Positions 1 to 7,959 of a DNA stretch of 26,661 nt are shown here, piece after piece. This DNA is from a virus, in IMG/VR virus record IMGVR_UViG_3300051212_000851, positions 1 through 26,661 of that record, one strand, 5' to 3'. The translations under genes and the position numbers were made by a program. The notes under the pieces were generated by a model that ran no database searches, was not told where the DNA came from, and saw only the letters and a program-made list of their open reading frames with translations. Position 1 is the stretch's first letter. Every line of letters begins with the position of its first letter.

Positions 1-126
1 CACCACAGGTAGTCAAGGCACCACAGGTAGTCAAGGCACCACAGGTAGTCAAGGCACCACAGGTAGTCAAGGCACCACAGGTAGTCAAGGCACCACAGGT
101 AGTCAAGGCACCACAGGATTTCAAGG
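1..126 (+). repeat. 18-bp tandem repeat encoding collagen-like hexapeptides
   Basis: Six perfect copies of an 18-bp unit (CACCACAGGTAGTCAAGG) start at bases 1, 19, 37, 55, 73 and 91. A seventh, degenerate copy occupies 109-126. Each unit encodes two Gly-X-Y triplets (GTT GSQ). The array reaches the window edge, so its true copy number is unknown. Perfect identity at the DNA level suggests recent expansion by slippage or recombination. Confidence 0.97.
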
Positions 127-751
127 AAATGCTGCCAACGTACAAGGTTTCCAAGGTTTTCAAGGATTTGTAGGTAATCAAGGCAGTACTGGACCCACAG
201 GACCTATTACAGGAGTCACAGCAGGAAGCTATCTAACAGGCGGAGGAAGTAGTGGTACAGTAACATTGAATGTAGATGCTACATCAGCTAATACTGCTAG
301 TAAAGTGGTAGCTCGTGATGGTAGTGGTAACTTCAGTTGCGGAGTAATGACGGGAACAGCCACAGCAGCAAGATATAGTGACTTGGCAGAAAACTATGTT
401 GCTGATAATGCCTATGAACCAGGCACAGTATTAATGATTGGTGGAGAATATGAAGTTACCCTTGCTATTAATGAAACAACAAGACTAGCAGGTGTGATAA
501 GTACAGCACCAGCACACTTGATGAATAGCGATTGCGCTGGTGAACACGTAGTAGCTATTGCTCTACAAGGACGAGTTCCTTGTAAGATACGTGGATCAGC
601 GCTTAAGGGTGATATGTTGATCAGTGCGGGTGATGGTTATGCTAAATCAGTAGGCACTAATGAACCAAAACTAGGACAGGTAATAGGTAAAGCATTGGAA
701 AATTTTAACGGAGACGAAGGTGTAATTGAAGTAATGGTAGGCAGGTTATAA
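2..751 (+). CDS. Tail-fibre protein with collagen-like repeat, 5'-truncated
   Basis: The reading frame is open from the left edge, so the gene begins outside the window. The visible N-terminal part is a collagen-like Gly-X-Y run (GTTGSQ repeated), followed by irregular GFQ/GNQ/GPTGP triplets to about base 215. A Gly/Ser/Thr-rich linker follows, then a globular C-terminal domain of about 150 residues that begins near DGSGNFSCG and contains SDLAENYVADNAYEPGTV. Similar SDLAE-Y-EPGT domains occur at the C-termini of structural proteins of T4-like marine phages. Collagen triplets in phage fibres form trimeric shafts. The stop codon overlaps the next ATG (TAATG), so translation is probably coupled to the next fibre gene. 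Role as a fibre or whisker is inferred; the receptor is unknown. Confidence 0.8.
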   Translation, partial: TTGSQGTTGSQGTTGSQGTTGSQGTTGSQGTTGSQGTTGFQGNAANVQGFQGFQGFVGNQGSTGPTGPITGVTAGSYLTGGGSSGTVTLNVDATSANTASKVVARDGSGNFSCGVMTGTATAARYSDLAENYVADNAYEPGTVLMIGGEYEVTLAINETTRLAGVISTAPAHLMNSDCAGEHVVAIALQGRVPCKIRGSALKGDMLISAGDGYAKSVGTNEPKLGQVIGKALENFNGDEGVIEVMVGRL

Positions 752-3700
752 TGGCAATAAATTGCGTAGGTGGTTTACCATCAAACATAGAAGGTTATCA
801 AATACAAGGTGCCCAAGGAATACAGGGTATACAAGGCGCACAGGGTACACAAGGGTTACAAGGGCTTAAAGGACCAACAGGATTACCTGCTCCTTCCTCA
901 ACCTATACACCAATTGGATCAGCACCAACTAGAACTGCTAATGGTAATGTAGCATTTGATCCTGTATCAGGTGGTAGTTACAGTTGGTCTGATATTGAAG
1001 TTGATTATAGTGCTCACATAGATGAAGTTATAAATCAATTACATAGATTGAATGATACACATTGGTCTATTAAAGAGTTAATGGAAGTTCTAGTAACACA
1101 AGTTACACAAATCAGAACTGATCAAGACATAATGGCTCAACAGCAAACATTAATGGCCATACATCAAGCTAATATGGATGTCAGCTTAGCCAGTATCAGA
1201 GATAATCATGACCTAATACGCATTGTACAAGAACATATGCGTAAGTTAGCTGATACTACAGGTATCACCACAAGAAGTCCATATGACTATTTGTATACCT
1301 ATAGTGCTGTTCGTGGATTAGAAATAGACGGAATCAGTGTAGGACAAGCAATTAATACATTTAATGGCCTACCGGCACAAACATTGGCCAGCCCACCACC
1401 AAGTCAAACACCTCCACCAGCCAGTCAATTAATGTGGAAAGGTATTTGGGATGAAACAAAGACCTATATGAAGGACGATATTGTTTTTCATAGTGGTAAA
1501 GCATATACAGCAGTAAGGAAGAATGTAGGTTCTCCACCAGATGATAATAAGATATGGAAATCTGTTGTGGATATGGATGTTATCAAGTCTGAAGAACCAA
1601 AAGAAGTTTGGAAAGGAACATGGAACAAAGTTACTAATTATCCTGCTGGTAGTATTGTAATTTTCAAGGATGGATTAGACGAAGAACACGTAAACAGTCT
1701 AAATGATCTATTGAATAGCACTGCCGCATCTACAATTTATAAGGCATATGATAATATTCCTGCCTTTATCACATCCAATATCAAGCCCACTGATCCACCT
1801 GACGCAGCAGGACATCGTTGTTGGCTCCCAGTAGATTATGAGGAAGAAGCATTTGACGAATGTGCTACAAGTGAAGTCAAAGGTATTCAAATTGTCAGCA
1901 TGTCTGGTGATTTCACTTGTCCGGATAATAGCTTAGGTAAATTACAAATTGATGCTCCTGTAGTAGTTAGGAAAATATGCTACAAGATTGATGACTTTGT
2001 ACAAATGTACAAGGGAACTTATTCTACAAGCGTATATAAGGCCAGAGCAGAAGAAATTATACCTTTGTATACTGGTAATAATGAATATACTACTAGTGGT
2101 GGGGATACTCGTTATGCTATAGCACGTAATCCAGATCACGCAGGCTTGGGCTATTGGACTACACTGAGCTTACAGCAAGGTTGGTCAGCCTCTAGTACAG
2201 AATTAGTAACAGCGTTTTTTAGTTCTTTAGATTCAATACCTAATTATACAAGACATTTGACAGCAGAAAAATCATTTGATACTACTGGTAATGGTTGTGG
2301 CTTTTACGCTGATCCTGATAATTGGAGCGCAGGTAATAGTCAAACATTTAATTGGACCAGTAGAACTGTTCCTAATACTGTAGGTGTAGGACATCCAGCT
2401 TGGGGTCCTAAGATGTTTGAGTACGCTATATGGGACGCTCCTAATGTGTATAATCCTATATGGAGACCGATCAGTGGAAATGATGGTGTACATAATATAG
2501 GAATTAACAAAACAATAAAAATTAGTATATTGGGTGGGCCTCCTAATACAGTGGTACAAATAGCTAAATCAGCCAATGTGAATAACTTCTTTGGTACAGG
2601 CTATGTCGCAGGAACAGTATTGAGTGGAACTATAACTTTAGACAGTGAAGGTAAGTTTGAGGATGCTACACAGTTTTATCCTATCATAGGAGTAGCAAGT
2701 TATACAGCAACATTTGATAGCACAAAAACTGTGCTCAATGGATATACTAGAACATATACTGTAAATGTTTTTGAAAGTTATCAAGAGCCACAAATACCTA
2801 GTGATCCTAAAAATTCCAGTTATGACCTTGTAAAACAACTTAATGTTGGTTACGAATTTAGCAGAGAAACTGTAATTAATTTCCCATTTGATGCTACGTA
2901 TATCTTCCAAGGTTGGGTTGATAATTGGGGTAAAGTCACATTAGATGGTGAAACTGTTTTAGATTTTAACAACAACTTTTTAGTAACTAGTGAACCAGCA
3001 TTGAAAGCGGTTCCTGTCAAAAAGGGAAATCATGTTATAAAATTATTTGCCATAAACTATGGGCCACAAACAGAGGGTAATCCAGGTGGTATAGGATTGA
3101 GTATTAGTAGTGGTGGTATAGGGAAAATTATTGATCATCCTTCAATTAAAACCTATAAGATTAAAACTACAAATGGAACCAGTAATTTTAGGTTAGTAAA
3201 TTTAAATGGATCTGACATATCCACCATTCCTGGATCAGCAGATGGTTATATTTTTAATTTAGAAAAAGTAGAACCCAATGCCAACACCACAGAGGTTGAG
3301 TTTAAAGGATGTTGGGAAGATTGTACCATATATGAAGTTCATCAAATGGTATTACATAATGAAAAAACTTGGGTAGCAACAAAAACTAATACAGGAAATG
3401 AACCTAACGAAAACAGCAGATATTGGCGTACAATAACTACCGAAGAGGCTGCTTTTATTGATGATCCTCCAACATGGAAAGGTGCTTGGAACGATGAAAC
3501 AACCTATGTTAAACATAGTATTGTAAGTTTCAAAGATGAGTCTTGGATCTGTAATAAGCTAGTAAGCAGTGTTCCAACTCCTCCACCACCAGATGAGACT
3601 CCTAATGATTGGAAGATTGTAGATGATGATGGAATACGTTGTCAAATGCCATTCCAAGAGTATGTAGAACCTCCAGTAACACCAGTAGAAGAAGATACTA

Positions 3701-4461
3701 CCTTAACTTATAAAGGAACATACAGTGCTGATGAAATTTATCAGCCTTTTGATGTAGTTGACACTATTACAGATGACTTAATATTTTTTGATCCGCCCAG
3801 AATACCTAGATATGAGGATATTGAAAGTATTTTAATAGATGAGGAAATGCCTACTGTACCATCTTATGATGAGCTAATACCTTATGAAATAGGGGATATT
3901 GTATTATTTGATCCAGAGGATAGCACACCATTATCTTATTATATAGCGGGTAGACCAATTCTGCCAAATATTGCTAACAGCCCATCAAACAATCCTACAG
4001 CATGGATAAGACTAATTCCTGAATTATTGCCAGTTGGCGAAACATATGATCCTAACGATGTTGTTCCTCGAGATGATAAGTTGTATATGGCTACAATACC
4101 TACTACTGATCCTCCACCTGGAACAGGTGAGCCACCTGTATTAGGATGGGTAGAAATATTACCTACCGGAATAAAAAATCCAGAGCCATATACTGATCCA
4201 AATAATCCTGATCCAAATAATCTAAGTCCCTTATGGAAGGATATATCAGAATATACTGCGGGTCCAGCTGTGAATTTTGTAGGTCCCTGGGATTGGCGTA
4301 CATATTATAGCGCTAATGATGTAGTCCTATTCTGTAACATATTATACAAGGCTGTGGCCCCGTCAATTGGAGCAGTACCTCCCTATAATATTACTGAGAT
4401 AGCAGATACTACATATTCTGAAGTAAAATGGATCAAACTTGAAATCGTTATAGGAACCTAA
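751..4461 (+). CDS. Large tail-fibre/adhesin with collagen-like segment and W-x-G-x-W carbohydrate-binding-like repeats
   Basis: A 1236-residue structural protein. Residues ~20-45 form a short collagen-like stretch (GIQGAQGTQGLQ). Residues ~80-170 look helical and coiled-coil prone. A recurring module, W-K-G-x-W-x(5)-Y-x(5)-I/V with a following aromatic-rich strand, appears near residues 228, 285, 849, 907, 985 and 1175. It resembles the carbohydrate-binding family 5/12 (chitin-binding type) fold seen in phage fibres. Residues ~690-790 (FQGWVDNWGKVTLDG, then KKGNHVIKLFAINYG) resemble a PA14-type sugar-binding beta-sandwich. Proline-rich linkers separate the modules. It overlaps the preceding fibre gene by one base and is followed after one base by the PAAR gene, as in tail or baseplate operons. 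Binding of host surface glycan is inferred from the modules. Confidence 0.8.
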   Translation: MAINCVGGLPSNIEGYQIQGAQGIQGIQGAQGTQGLQGLKGPTGLPAPSSTYTPIGSAPTRTANGNVAFDPVSGGSYSWSDIEVDYSAHIDEVINQLHRLNDTHWSIKELMEVLVTQVTQIRTDQDIMAQQQTLMAIHQANMDVSLASIRDNHDLIRIVQEHMRKLADTTGITTRSPYDYLYTYSAVRGLEIDGISVGQAINTFNGLPAQTLASPPPSQTPPPASQLMWKGIWDETKTYMKDDIVFHSGKAYTAVRKNVGSPPDDNKIWKSVVDMDVIKSEEPKEVWKGTWNKVTNYPAGSIVIFKDGLDEEHVNSLNDLLNSTAASTIYKAYDNIPAFITSNIKPTDPPDAAGHRCWLPVDYEEEAFDECATSEVKGIQIVSMSGDFTCPDNSLGKLQIDAPVVVRKICYKIDDFVQMYKGTYSTSVYKARAEEIIPLYTGNNEYTTSGGDTRYAIARNPDHAGLGYWTTLSLQQGWSASSTELVTAFFSSLDSIPNYTRHLTAEKSFDTTGNGCGFYADPDNWSAGNSQTFNWTSRTVPNTVGVGHPAWGPKMFEYAIWDAPNVYNPIWRPISGNDGVHNIGINKTIKISILGGPPNTVVQIAKSANVNNFFGTGYVAGTVLSGTITLDSEGKFEDATQFYPIIGVASYTATFDSTKTVLNGYTRTYTVNVFESYQEPQIPSDPKNSSYDLVKQLNVGYEFSRETVINFPFDATYIFQGWVDNWGKVTLDGETVLDFNNNFLVTSEPALKAVPVKKGNHVIKLFAINYGPQTEGNPGGIGLSISSGGIGKIIDHPSIKTYKIKTTNGTSNFRLVNLNGSDISTIPGSADGYIFNLEKVEPNANTTEVEFKGCWEDCTIYEVHQMVLHNEKTWVATKTNTGNEPNENSRYWRTITTEEAAFIDDPPTWKGAWNDETTYVKHSIVSFKDESWICNKLVSSVPTPPPPDETPNDWKIVDDDGIRCQMPFQEYVEPPVTPVEEDTTLTYKGTYSADEIYQPFDVVDTITDDLIFFDPPRIPRYEDIESILIDEEMPTVPSYDELIPYEIGDIVLFDPEDSTPLSYYIAGRPILPNIANSPSNNPTAWIRLIPELLPVGETYDPNDVVPRDDKLYMATIPTTDPPPGTGEPPVLGWVEILPTGIKNPEPYTDPNNPDPNNLSPLWKDISEYTAGPAVNFVGPWDWRTYYSANDVVLFCNILYKAVAPSIGAVPPYNITEIADTTYSEVKWIKLEIVIGT

Positions 4462-4462
4462 T

Positions 4463-4768
4463 ATGCCAGCGTGTAGTAGAAAAAATGGGGTAGATAGAAT
4501 AAGCACTAATCATTCTTGTACTCCCATTACTGTGACAAACGAAGGTAGTAACAATGTTTTTGTTAATAATATAGGTGCGGTTAGACTTGGCGATAAAGAA
4601 AAGTCTCATACTGTAAGAAAAGGAAAACATTGTCCACTACATGCTTTACCATTGACCAAAGCCAGTAGCACTGTTTTTGTTAATAATCGAGGTATGGGAA
4701 GAGTAGGTGACAGATATGTGTCCGAAGTACTGATATCAGGTAGTCCTAATGTTTTTGCGGGGGGTTAG
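4463..4768 (+). CDS. PAAR-domain spike-tip protein
   Basis: A 101-residue protein with the repeated PAAR-type pattern. It starts PACSRKNGVD, has NHSC and GKHCPLH Cys/His positions, and has two S/N-x-VFVNN strands each followed by R-x-GD (AVRLGDKEK and MGRVGDRYV). It ends SPNVFAGG. In this family (T4 gp5.4, type VI secretion PAAR proteins) the protein forms a small metal-binding cone capping the VgrG or gp5 spike that pierces the host outer membrane. Zn binding by the Cys/His residues is expected from the family. The length is normal for a single-domain PAAR. Its place directly after two fibre genes fits a tail assignment. Confidence 0.85.
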   Translation: MPACSRKNGVDRISTNHSCTPITVTNEGSNNVFVNNIGAVRLGDKEKSHTVRKGKHCPLHALPLTKASSTVFVNNRGMGRVGDRYVSEVLISGSPNVFAGG

Positions 4769-4778
4769 AACAAAACCT

Positions 4779-4786
4779 AGTAAATA
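4779..4786 (+). promoter_or_regulatory. Late-promoter-like AGTAAATA
   Basis: The octamer matches 6 of 8 positions of the T4 late -10 element TATAAATA. It ends 24 bases before the ATG at 4811, leaving room for a short leader with an AGGA ribosome site. The gap after the PAAR gene is otherwise empty. Confidence 0.5.
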
Positions 4787-4810
4787 ACATATATACACAT
4801 AGGATATGTT

Positions 4811-6298
4811 ATGTACGATAAACCAGCTGTAAATTGTTCAGTTTATACCGGCGTTAAAGAATTATTAGAACTTAGACTTAGATACTTATATGATAGATTT
4901 GATCTTTTTATCATAGCAGAAGCAGATTACACACTTTCAGGAAACCCCAAACCATTAACCTTAGAACAAGACCTTGTTAGTTTAGGTATTCCTATAGATA
5001 AGGTACAAATTGTACAGGTAAGGAAACACGATTTACCAAAGTTTGGTGAAACTGTAGAAGAAAGATATGATTGGCTATTTGACTGTATGCGTAAGCATAT
5101 ACCTCAAAATAGCATTGTATTTGTAAACTATGAAGATGAAATTCCCAACTACGGTTTTGTAGATTACTATCGTAGTATAAGCTATAATAGTCCTGTACAT
5201 AATATTAGATTACCCCTAGCACATCTAAGCGGACATAGTGCTTGGCAACTACAGGCAGTGAGTGGGGAAATGGTACAAAATCGTCAAGGCTATGTTTGCC
5301 GTAGCGAACACTTTACCATTTATAGTTTGAGTGACTTTCGTAGAGAAAAAACACGAGATGGCAAGTGGACTTGGGTCGATTTCCCTGGAATGTATTTACA
5401 GGATAATAACGAAATACAAGATGCGGGATGGAAGTTCCAGTGGATGGGAAAGCGTGAAGATAAGTGGAAGATATACGCAGATAGCCACTTTTACAGTGAA
5501 CATAGCGCATTAGGACATGAACTACGTAAAAATTATATGGAAACATTTGTGCCTACAGATATGGGTCAAGATCCTGTAGCAGTACGTGATCATCACCTCA
5601 AGCCATACAATATAGATAAACTTCCGCCTATAGTTAGAGATACTGATAAGTTTAGAGATTTTTTCTTACCTACATTAGAGGGTGTTCATCAGGCATTGAT
5701 ATTCAGTTTTCCGCAAATGAACGGTATTACTATGGGGGCCAAGAAAAAGCCAAGATTATGGATTGTTGAGGATTTTTATGATGATCCAGCTAGTGTACGT
5801 GAATTCGCACTGAATCAAACTTATTACGATGATCCTGGGTTTATTGGAAAACGTACTAGACAGCAGTTTTTCTTTCCAGGGATGAAAGAGAAGTTTGAAC
5901 AGATTATGGGTATGCGTATTACCAATTGGGAAAGTCATGGAATGAATGGACGTTTTCAGCATAATGTAGCAGGTGAAAGTATTACATGGCATACTGATTT
6001 TCAAAAGTTTGCCGGGTTAATATATCTCACGCCAGATGCTCCATACAGCGCAGGCACTAGAATGGCAGCATATAAACCAAACCGTGTGCGTCATTGTAGT
6101 GATCCACGTATTATGGACTGTTTTAATCAAATCACTTTCTTAGATGGTACACTATATGAGGATGTTGATGTAGTGGGTAATGTGTATAATCGTTTGGTTA
6201 TCTATGATGGCGGACTTATTCATGCTGCCAAAGAGTATTTTGGCTATAATAAAGATAATAGTAGATTATGGCATATGTTCTTCTTCGATGCTGAATAG
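4811..6298 (+). CDS. Fusion: GT17-like glycosyltransferase plus 2OG-Fe(II) oxygenase-like domain
   Basis: A 495-residue two-domain protein. The N-terminal part (about residues 1-270) resembles glycosyltransferase family 17: ELLELRLRYLYDRFD followed by FIIAEADYTLSGNPKPL. The C-terminal part (about 310-495) resembles the DUF6445/2OG-Fe(II) dioxygenase group. It has an iron-ligand pair His394-x-Asp396 (WHTDF), a distal His471 (GGLIHAAKEYFG) and a downstream SRLW that could supply the oxoglutarate-binding Arg. The cofactors are inferred from these motifs. The substrate is unknown; glycosylation or hydroxylation of virion proteins or of the cell surface is possible, given the neighbouring fibre genes. 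The ATG at 4811 has an upstream AGGA and a late-promoter motif. The domain assignment is from motifs only. Confidence 0.7.
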   Translation: MYDKPAVNCSVYTGVKELLELRLRYLYDRFDLFIIAEADYTLSGNPKPLTLEQDLVSLGIPIDKVQIVQVRKHDLPKFGETVEERYDWLFDCMRKHIPQNSIVFVNYEDEIPNYGFVDYYRSISYNSPVHNIRLPLAHLSGHSAWQLQAVSGEMVQNRQGYVCRSEHFTIYSLSDFRREKTRDGKWTWVDFPGMYLQDNNEIQDAGWKFQWMGKREDKWKIYADSHFYSEHSALGHELRKNYMETFVPTDMGQDPVAVRDHHLKPYNIDKLPPIVRDTDKFRDFFLPTLEGVHQALIFSFPQMNGITMGAKKKPRLWIVEDFYDDPASVREFALNQTYYDDPGFIGKRTRQQFFFPGMKEKFEQIMGMRITNWESHGMNGRFQHNVAGESITWHTDFQKFAGLIYLTPDAPYSAGTRMAAYKPNRVRHCSDPRIMDCFNQITFLDGTLYEDVDVVGNVYNRLVIYDGGLIHAAKEYFGYNKDNSRLWHMFFFDAE

Positions 6299-6307
6299 TC
6301 GTTTTCA

Positions 6308-6336
6308 TTGACTAAAGTATAGAATACTGCTAAATT
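6308..6336 (+). promoter_or_regulatory. Possible sigma70 promoter (TTGACT-17-TAAATT)
   Basis: TTGACT at 6308-6313 and TAAATT at 6331-6336 are separated by exactly 17 bases, upstream of the histone-like gene. The -10 is weak (4 of 6), so this is tentative. Confidence 0.4.
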
Positions 6337-6354
6337 AATAGTAAGGAGAATTAT

Positions 6355-6564
6355 ATGGATCAAAATAGATTTGACGATTTCAAAAAACTAGTAGATGGTA
6401 TGCAGGGTGACTTTGACAAGTTCTATGTAAAGGGTAATGGTGCCGCAGGTACTAGAGTACGTAAGCATTTACAGGAATTGGCAAAATTATGTAAAGAAGT
6501 ACGTAATGATGTTACTGCTGTAAAAAATGCTAGAAAAGAGGCGGATAAGTCAACGAAATCCTAG
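6355..6564 (+). CDS. Histone H1-like (Hc1-type) DNA-binding protein
   Basis: A 69-residue basic helical protein. The segment DKFYVKGNGAAGTRVRKHLQEL resembles the conserved N-terminal region of bacterial Hc1 histone H1-like proteins, where a helical domain precedes a Lys/Ala-rich tail. Here the tail is short (KNARKEADKSTKS). Family members bind DNA non-specifically and condense nucleoids. A phage copy could compact phage or host DNA. A strong AAGGAG ribosome site lies 7 bases before the ATG. It stands alone between the glycosyltransferase fusion and a separate secreted-protein gene. Confidence 0.7.
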   Translation: MDQNRFDDFKKLVDGMQGDFDKFYVKGNGAAGTRVRKHLQELAKLCKEVRNDVTAVKNARKEADKSTKS

Positions 6565-6571
6565 GTAAATA
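6564..6571 (+). promoter_or_regulatory. Late-promoter-like GGTAAATA
   Basis: The motif carries the TAAATA core and ends 27 bases before the ATG at 6599, with an AAGGAG ribosome site in between. Confidence 0.45.
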
Positions 6572-6598
6572 CGTTTATATACTTACAAGGAGTAAGTT

Positions 6599-6949
6599 AT
6601 GAAAACATTAATAGCCGCAGTAGTATTAGTAGCCAGTTCAGCAGCACTAGCAGGTCCTTATCATGGACATAGGCACCATCATCACAGACATTGGCATAGT
6701 CCACCTGCCCATCATTGGGTAGCACCTTTGATCATTGGTGGTGTAGTTGGTGCTGCTATTGCTAGTAATCGAGCAGAAGCACAGCCACAAATTATCATGC
6801 AGCATCAACCAGCCCCTGTAGTCACATATAATTATGAGAATGTACCAAATTTAGTATGTCCAGCAGGTACTCAACTCATTGAAGAAAAGGGTTGGTATAA
6901 GGACCAAATGGGTAGAGCAATTTATGGTACAATCTACGGATGTAAGTAA
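6599..6949 (+). CDS. His-rich secreted protein
   Basis: A 116-residue protein with a clear signal peptide (MKTLIAAVVLVASSAALA, cleavage before GPYHG). A His cluster (HGHRHHHHRHWHSPPAHHW, about residues 22-40) could bind Ni, Zn or Cu. It is followed by a Gly/Ala/Ile hydrophobic stretch (PLIIGGVVGAAIAS, ~43-56). The C-terminal domain has two Cys residues (LVCPAGTQLIEEKGWY and the terminal YGCK), possibly a disulfide. Similar His-rich small periplasmic proteins are known in proteobacteria; I do not recognise the exact family. The export signal is seen, the metal binding is inferred. Confidence 0.75.
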   Translation: MKTLIAAVVLVASSAALAGPYHGHRHHHHRHWHSPPAHHWVAPLIIGGVVGAAIASNRAEAQPQIIMQHQPAPVVTYNYENVPNLVCPAGTQLIEEKGWYKDQMGRAIYGTIYGCK

Positions 6950-7115
6950 GTCTATACCAACAGATATAGTAACACCAGAAGAGGATGAGGCCTGGAGCCT
7001 TTTCCTCCGAAAGTATGAAACCCTAAAATTGCCACCTGTACAAACACAAAAAACAGACATAGAAGAGGAGATTTATAGCGATGGCTTATTCGGAAAAAGT
7101 GTTAGATCACTATGA
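6879..7115 (+). CDS. Possible small acidic protein without an ATG start
   Basis: Between the His-rich protein and IscU one frame is open and reads like protein (SIPTDIVTPEEDEAWSLFLRKYETLKLPP), but it has no ATG. The only usual start is a TTG at 6879, which would overlap the upstream gene by 71 bases, and there is no clear ribosome site. It runs 35 bases into iscU. It may be a real coupled gene with an unusual start, or a decayed gene. Function unknown. Confidence 0.3.
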   Translation: MKKRVGIRTKWVEQFMVQSTDVSKSIPTDIVTPEEDEAWSLFLRKYETLKLPPVQTQKTDIEEEIYSDGLFGKSVRSL

Positions 7116-7473
7116 GAACCCACGCAACGTAGGTTCATTCAATAAAGATGAAGAAGGAGTAGGTACTGGTATGGTTGGCGCTCCGGCTTGTGGTGATGTA
7201 ATGAAATTACAAATTAAGGTAGACAATGAAACAGGAATTATCACAGATGCGAAATTCAAAACGTATGGCTGCGGCTCAGCGATCGCAAGTTCATCACTCG
7301 TTACGGAATGGGTCAAGGGTAAGACGTTGGATGAGGCGGGATTTATTAAGAATACTCAAATCGCCGAACATCTTGCACTCCCCCCAGTTAAAATACATTG
7401 CTCGATTCTTGCTGAAGACGCTATCAAAGCCGCAATAAAAGATTACCAATTAAAGCATAATCCTGTCAACTAA
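7081..7473 (+). CDS. iscU: IscU Fe-S cluster assembly scaffold
   Basis: A 130-residue protein of normal IscU length. All cluster ligands are visible: Cys37 and Asp39 in PACGD, Cys64 in YGCGSA, and Cys107 in KIHCSILAED. The LPPVK motif (residues 100-104), which Hsp70-type chaperones (HscA) bind during cluster transfer, is intact. IscU receives sulfur from IscS and iron, builds [2Fe-2S] clusters in the cytoplasm and passes them on. No IscS, HscB or HscA is visible, so it would rely on the host ones, or on the phage DnaK encoded at 14385. A GAGGAG site lies 12 bases before the ATG, a long spacing. A terminator follows. IscU is common in bacteria but unusual in a phage. Confidence 0.95.
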   Translation: MAYSEKVLDHYENPRNVGSFNKDEEGVGTGMVGAPACGDVMKLQIKVDNETGIITDAKFKTYGCGSAIASSSLVTEWVKGKTLDEAGFIKNTQIAEHLALPPVKIHCSILAEDAIKAAIKDYQLKHNPVN

Positions 7474-7500
7474 AATCAGGATTAAGGCGTTAATAGTAAT

Positions 7501-7528
7501 GTAGCAGTAAATAATGCTACTATTTTTT
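7501..7528 (+). terminator. Intrinsic terminator after iscU
   Basis: GTAGCA (7501-7506) pairs with TGCTAC (7515-7520) around an 8-base loop, followed by TATTTTTT. The loop (7507-7514) with the preceding A also contains AGTAAATA, a late-promoter-like core that could serve the next gene, so the element may have a double role. Confidence 0.65.
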
Positions 7529-7544
7529 AAAAGAGGAAACTTAA

Positions 7545-7718
7545 ATGAAAACATTGATCGCAATTATCACTACTGCTTTCGCAGTAACCGCTTTAGCACA
7601 AACCGCTGCTCCTGCCGCAACAGCAACCGCTCCTGCCGCTGCTAAGAAAGAGGAAGCAAAGCCTGCTGCTAAGCCTGAAGCAAAGAAAGAGGAAAAGAAA
7701 GCAGAAGCAAAGAAGTAA
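7545..7718 (+). CDS. Small Ala/Lys/Glu-rich secreted protein
   Basis: A 57-residue protein, shorter than a typical ORF cut-off. The signal peptide MKTLIAIITTAFAVTALA ends at an ALA-Q site. The mature part is low complexity (PAAAKKEEAKPAAK, ending KKAEAKK), highly charged and probably disordered. Proteins of this design are common in Burkholderiales genomes with no known function. An AGAGGA ribosome site is 7 bases upstream. The MKTLI start is shared with the genes at 6599 and 7960, suggesting duplicated signal peptides. Confidence 0.75.
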   Translation: MKTLIAIITTAFAVTALAQTAAPAATATAPAAAKKEEAKPAAKPEAKKEEKKAEAKK

Positions 7719-7930
7719 TAGTAGTTCGACGTAACCATAAACCAGCACAGCCTAAACAGGATTTTGAAGACACAGATTTTATAGTTGTAGAAGATGACAT
7801 AGTTCCTAATAAAAATAGAATTAGAGTCGTCACTGAAACACAGACACTTTCATATCGAGTTAGGTTAAGGTTATGGTTAAGTCGACAATTAGCATTATGG
7901 AAATTTGATGCTACATATGGAAGGGCCTAA
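7679..7930 (+). pseudogene. ATG-less open frame, possible gene remnant
   Basis: This stretch between two secreted-protein genes is open for 84 codons with a protein-like composition (DFEDTDFIVVEDDIVPNKNRIR, then basic/hydrophobic YRVRLRLWLSRQLALW), but it has no ATG, GTG, TTG or CTG start near its beginning. It ends within the terminator stem at 7919. It lies in the -1 frame relative to the upstream gene. Options are a rare start codon, frameshifting or decay. Confidence 0.3.
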
Positions 7931-7944
7931 GGGCCTTTCCTTTT
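7919..7944 (+). terminator. Intrinsic terminator
   Basis: GGAAGGGCC (7919-7927) pairs with GGCCTTTCC (7932-7940), with one G-U, around TAAG, followed by TTTT. It separates the secreted-protein region from the lipoprotein gene. Confidence 0.75.
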
Positions 7945-7959
7945 ACAGACGGAGTTATT

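Noticed and set aside
1-126. CRISPR array
   Set aside because: The 18-bp units are directly adjacent with no spacers and encode collagen-like triplets in frame.
7541-7738. Minus-strand Ala/Phe-rich frame
   Set aside because: It is the complement of the Ala/Lys-rich secreted gene on the plus strand, which has a signal peptide and ribosome site.
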